In this document: positions 60,983 to 64,000 of the stretch, piece by piece
Layout of the letters: the number at the start of each line of letters is the position of its first letter
Position numbering within the stretch: the first letter of the stretch is position 1
Assembly (NCBI RefSeq): GCF_003991355.1
Contig: NZ_RCSU01000002.1
Location: 434,001 to 498,000 of the forward strand
Direction: 5' to 3'
Source: Pseudoflavitalea rhizosphaerae
GTDB taxonomy: Bacteria > Bacteroidota > Bacteroidia > Chitinophagales > Chitinophagaceae
Length of the DNA: 64,000 nucleotides
Translations under genes and position numbers: made by a program
Notes under the pieces: model-generated
What the model was told of the DNA's origin: nothing
The model's database searches: none
What the model saw: the letters and a program-made list of their open reading frames with translations, nothing else

Positions 60983-62031
60983 TCAACCATTACAGGCACA
61001 TATTCTTCCAGTTTTTCCAGGAGTAACAGCTGGTTCAGCGCCCTGTTCAGGTTCTGTTCCGGGTAACTGATCTGGTAGTACACATCGTTATTGAGATGAT
61101 CGGTAATGAAGCGAAGGCTCTGCATGTACACCATCATCAAACCTGCCTTATGAAGATGTTTCAATTCTTCGGACGTTAACTGGTCTCCCATCCCGCTGGC
61201 ATAACCTTCCACAATGGCGTCATAAAAATCCGGCCTGATAGCGATGGCTTCCCAGTCTGTGCTGTTCTCATCAACCGAACAGGCCATACTGCGGATCATG
61301 TCGCCAAGATCAGAGAAGTAAAGGCCCGGCATCACGGTATCCAGGTCAACCGGACAAATGGCCTGGTGCGTGTTCACATCCAGGAGGATATTGCTGAGTT
61401 TGCAATCGTGGTGCATCACTCTTTGCAGGAAGAGGTCCGGCCTGCGCACCACTTCGTTATAAAATTCCACCAGGTGATAACGCTGCCTTAGTTCTGCAAT
61501 CACATGCGTGGCCGTTAGTAATCGGTCTTGCGTGGCCGTTAGTACAGCCCTTTCGAACTGTTCGTAGCGCATGGCCAGATCGTGAAAGCGCGGGATCACC
61601 GGGCGGAGCTGGTTCAGCTCCACCGATGCCAGTGCGCTGGTGAAATTGGCGAAGCAGTTGGCCGTAAGTCTTGCTGCTGCCGCATCTATGGGCACCAGCG
61701 CCGTATAGGAACCATCCACAAAATGGATGGCGCGCCAGAACTGGTTATGCTTATCGATCCAGTACAGTTTTCCATCTTTTGCGGGAATGATGGGAGGAAT
61801 GGTGATGCCTTCCTTTCCATGTACTGCCTCGTACACGAGCTGGTAATTATGAATGATATCTTCCGGATGATGGAACATGGTCCGGTTGATGCATTGCAGC
61901 ACCACCTGCGCCTCCTGACCATCGTAAGAAGCCTTGTAAGTGTGGTGTATCAGACCGCCTTTCAAAACTTGTATCACAGGCTTGCCCTTGCCAAACTGAA
62001 GGGCAGCCTCCATCGCCTGCATATTTTCCAT
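60979..62031 (-). CDS. APH-fold kinase, resembling N-acetylhexosamine 1-kinase (NahK)
   Basis: A 350-residue phosphotransferase of the aminoglycoside/choline-kinase fold. An N-lobe with GGLIHHTYKASYDGQEAQVVLQ is followed by the catalytic loop MHHDCKLSNILLD and the metal motif PVDLDTVMPGLYFSDLGDM. The DLDTVMPG wording is what I associate with sugar anomeric kinases of the NahK group, not with antibiotic kinases. It lies 4 bp after a GH109-type gene on the same strand, so they form an operon. A role in phosphorylating released GalNAc or GlcNAc at C1 is a natural reading, but unproved. Confidence 0.78.
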   Translation of the reverse strand: MENMQAMEAALQFGKGKPVIQVLKGGLIHHTYKASYDGQEAQVVLQCINRTMFHHPEDIIHNYQLVYEAVHGKEGITIPPIIPAKDGKLYWIDKHNQFWRAIHFVDGSYTALVPIDAAAARLTANCFANFTSALASVELNQLRPVIPRFHDLAMRYEQFERAVLTATQDRLLTATHVIAELRQRYHLVEFYNEVVRRPDLFLQRVMHHDCKLSNILLDVNTHQAICPVDLDTVMPGLYFSDLGDMIRSMACSVDENSTDWEAIAIRPDFYDAIVEGYASGMGDQLTSEELKHLHKAGLMMVYMQSLRFITDHLNNDVYYQISYPEQNLNRALNQLLLLEKLEEYVPVMVD

Positions 62032-62035
62032 CAGA

Positions 62036-63382
62036 TCAATATTGGTCGGTCAAAGCAAAATCATTTTTCCTTAACATCCACTGGCCGCTTGTGAAGTCGG
62101 GGAATTCAACAGTCTGATTTCCCAGTTCGATACTGGTTTCGCTGAGCGGGGTGATAGCGCTCCAGGCGGCCCCATCGTATACATCCATCGGCGTGGCTGT
62201 TTTACGTTTGATGGATTCCACAAATGCATGCAGCACAAAGAAGTCCATTCCACCATGACCAGCGCCTTCCGTATCCTTGCTCCAGCGTGCCCAGAGCGGG
62301 TGATCGTATTTTTCCAGGTATGGCTGGGCCGCTTCCCAAACATGTCCTTTCGGACTGGTGCCTTCCAGGTAAATGCTATCGTTCACATCCATCCAGATCC
62401 CCTTCGTTCCCTGAACGCGGAAACCGAGAGAGTACGGACGCGGCAGGTTGGTATCATGCTGCAACAGGATGGTTTCGCCATTGGCGCAGTTGATCATGGT
62501 AGTGACCACATCCCCCAGTTTGAATTTCACTTTTGCGTTGGGATGTTGTTCGCTGCTGTGATCAACAATATAATTATGTAATCCTCTTGCCTTGGTAGAA
62601 AAAGATGAAAGGGAGATGAAACGGTTACCGCGGTTGATATCGATCATTTCAGCAACAGGCCCGATGCCATGTGTCGGATACAGATCACCGTTACGATGGA
62701 TGGAATGCGCTGTTCTCCAGCGTGCTTCGGAATATCCTTTCTCACCAAACCCGACGCCTGTATTATTGCTCTTGCCATCATTGAACTTGATGGCACGAAG
62801 ATCGTGCTGATAGCCGCCCTGCAGGTGAATGATCTCGCCGAACATTCCCTGCCGCACCATATTCAAAACTGCCAACACATCACGGCGGTAGCAGACATTT
62901 TCCAGCATCATCACATGCCCCTTGTGGTGCTCTGCAGCTTTCACCACATCCCAGTGGTCCTGCAACGTAATACCCAGCATCACTTCTGTGCCTACATATT
63001 TGATACCTGCCTCCAGCGATCCGATGATCATCTGCGTATGCCATTCCCAGGGTGTGGAAATGATCACGGCGTCCAGTTCTTTCAACTCCAGGAGCTTCTT
63101 CCAGGCATAGGGGTCCGTTTTGAAGATCTTCGGTTCTGCCTTGCCCGCTTTTTTGATCATGTCGAGCGAACGCTTCAACATATTGTCATCTATATCGCAG
63201 ATCGCTGCCAATACCACATCCTTTCTGCGAAGAAGATTGGAAAGATGATTTTGTCCTCTCAGGCCGACACCAATCATGCCTATCTTTACTGTTTGTTGCT
63301 GAGCAAAAAGTTGCGAAGCGGGAAGTATGGCAAACCCTGCGGTAGCGATCCCGGTATTTCTTACAAATGACCTGCGATCCAT
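62036..63382 (-). CDS. GH109-type Gfo/Idh/MocA protein (probable alpha-N-acetylgalactosaminidase)
   Basis: A 448-residue exported enzyme. The N-terminus is Tat-like (MDRRSFVRNTGIATAGFAIL, twin Arg at 3-4), so the NAD-loaded protein would be exported folded. The Rossmann motif is GMIGVGLRGQNH, and the family blocks TEVMLGITLQDHWDVVKAAE, MMLENVCYRRDVLAVLNMVR and RNGDLYPTHGIGPVAEMID fit GH109. Members cleave terminal alpha-GalNAc by an NAD-dependent elimination-type mechanism. Other Gfo/Idh/MocA dehydrogenases are the alternative. The kinase gene that follows supports an amino-sugar pathway. Confidence 0.82.
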   Translation of the reverse strand: MDRRSFVRNTGIATAGFAILPASQLFAQQQTVKIGMIGVGLRGQNHLSNLLRRKDVVLAAICDIDDNMLKRSLDMIKKAGKAEPKIFKTDPYAWKKLLELKELDAVIISTPWEWHTQMIIGSLEAGIKYVGTEVMLGITLQDHWDVVKAAEHHKGHVMMLENVCYRRDVLAVLNMVRQGMFGEIIHLQGGYQHDLRAIKFNDGKSNNTGVGFGEKGYSEARWRTAHSIHRNGDLYPTHGIGPVAEMIDINRGNRFISLSSFSTKARGLHNYIVDHSSEQHPNAKVKFKLGDVVTTMINCANGETILLQHDTNLPRPYSLGFRVQGTKGIWMDVNDSIYLEGTSPKGHVWEAAQPYLEKYDHPLWARWSKDTEGAGHGGMDFFVLHAFVESIKRKTATPMDVYDGAAWSAITPLSETSIELGNQTVEFPDFTSGQWMLRKNDFALTDQY

Positions 63383-63443
63383 GCTTTAAATTTTAGTAAA
63401 ATTGTAGGAGGCAATAATAACCATAATTGAGGATACCAGCGTC

Positions 63444-64000
63444 ATGACAGCAAAACTTACGCAATCGTATGCGATACTTAAATTCCTGAAAAATCTTCGT
63501 CCGGATTTCCATTTACCGGAAGGTGTGGCCATCATGAATCCCTTTACCAACAACGATTCCAGCGCACTAGCCACCATCTTCTACAACAAATTCTACAACG
63601 ATCATCATCCCAGAAAATTTATTTTTGGTATCAACCCCGGCCGCTTCGGCGCCGGTGTTACAGGTGTCCCCTTCACAGATCCCATCCGATTACAGGAAGA
63701 TTGCGGTATCCCAAATGATCTCCCTAAAAAAGCAGAGCTCAGCTCCATCTTCATTTATGATGTGATCAAACGCTATGGCGGCGTCCACGCCTTCTATAAA
63801 GATTTCTTCATCACTGCCCTCTCCCCGCTCGGTTTCACAAAGAACGGCCTCAACCTCAACTACTATGACGACAAAGAGCTCCTGAAAGCCAGCGAGCCCT
63901 TTATCATCGATACCATTCTGAAAACAAAAAAAGAAATACTAACGGAAACCAATACCTGCTTCTGTCTCGGCGAAGGCACCAACTTCAAAATATTCCGGCA
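63444..64000 (+). CDS. SMUG2/DUF4918-type DNA glycosylase-like protein (3' end outside window)
   Basis: The frame opens at ATG 63444 and is still open at the window end (185 codons seen), so the C-terminus is missing. It looks like the DUF4918 group of the uracil-DNA-glycosylase superfamily: KFIFGINPGRFGAGVTGVPF matches the GxxPG active-site region of SMUG-like enzymes, and CFCLGEGTNFKIF fits the later core. It would remove damaged bases; the substrate is uncertain. Divergent from the GH109 gene with a 61-bp spacer. Confidence 0.82.
   Translation, partial: MTAKLTQSYAILKFLKNLRPDFHLPEGVAIMNPFTNNDSSALATIFYNKFYNDHHPRKFIFGINPGRFGAGVTGVPFTDPIRLQEDCGIPNDLPKKAELSSIFIYDVIKRYGGVHAFYKDFFITALSPLGFTKNGLNLNYYDDKELLKASEPFIIDTILKTKKEILTETNTCFCLGEGTNFKIFR

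Noticed and set aside
60979-62031. Aminoglycoside resistance kinase
   Set aside because: The APH fold is present, but the DLDTVMPG block and coupling to a GH109 gene favour a sugar kinase.

Overview
The window looks like a chromosomal segment of a member of the Bacteroidota, most likely family Chitinophagaceae. This rests on gene content: SusC/SusD-type pairs, several TonB-dependent receptors with carboxypeptidase-like N-terminal domains, LytTR/LytS signalling, GH29 and GH109 enzymes, and promoters with the TAnnTTTG element. Almost no gene has a strong Shine-Dalgarno sequence. No species is claimed. All family names come from reading the proteins; no search was run.

Region 1 (1-1549) is a worn integration hot spot. 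It holds the end of a DUF4143 ATPase gene, a short remnant of another one, two near-identical terminator hairpins and what looks like a decayed tRNA-Arg 3' half.

Region 2 (about 1550-11577) is a 10-kb mobilizable element inserted at the 3' end of tRNA-Arg(TCT). A 13-bp direct repeat (1550-1562 and 11565-11577) marks the ends. From left to right it carries a primase-like Toprim protein, a possible oriT, MobC, a relaxase and a one-pass membrane protein. An ArsR-controlled thiophilic-metal operon follows (ArsR, MerT-MerP fusion with an extra C-terminal domain, VOC protein, Cys-rich zinc-ribbon protein). Then come an orphan histidine kinase, a candidate structured RNA, a double-HTH regulator, an unknown protein, a small conserved-looking protein and a large serine recombinase. 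The recombinase frame runs across the att site. When integrated it reads antisense through the tRNA; in the predicted circle it gets a different tail and its own terminator.

Region 3 (11.6-25.3 kb) is ordinary chromosome: VOC protein, methyltransferase, alpha-L-fucosidase, a tRNA-Ile(TAT)-like gene, KgtP-like MFS transporter, cupin, YjbQ, flotillin-NfeD operon, UvrD/FBH1-like helicase and a LytS/LytTR pair.

Region 4 (25.5-38.5 kb) is rich in envelope genes: an outer-membrane receptor, Ung, PlsC, LptD, two tandem amidases, an MCE/MlaD protein, an OstA/LptA-like protein and a small barrel protein. Region 5 (38.6-45 kb) is a DeoR-SusC-SusD-DUF4397 uptake locus. Region 6 (45-64 kb) holds an SpmA/SpmB fusion, YchF, a lipoprotein, a TonB receptor, PurC, a lactonase, TrhO, a penicillin-acylase-type hydrolase, a BioF-like synthase, MiaE, a sugar-kinase-like protein next to a GH109 enzyme, and the start of a SMUG2/DUF4918 protein.

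Two repeat families lie between genes. One is a nested GC-rich palindrome of about 100 bp (five copies). The other is a core of about 100 bp present twice, enclosed by stems whose sequences differ but still pair.
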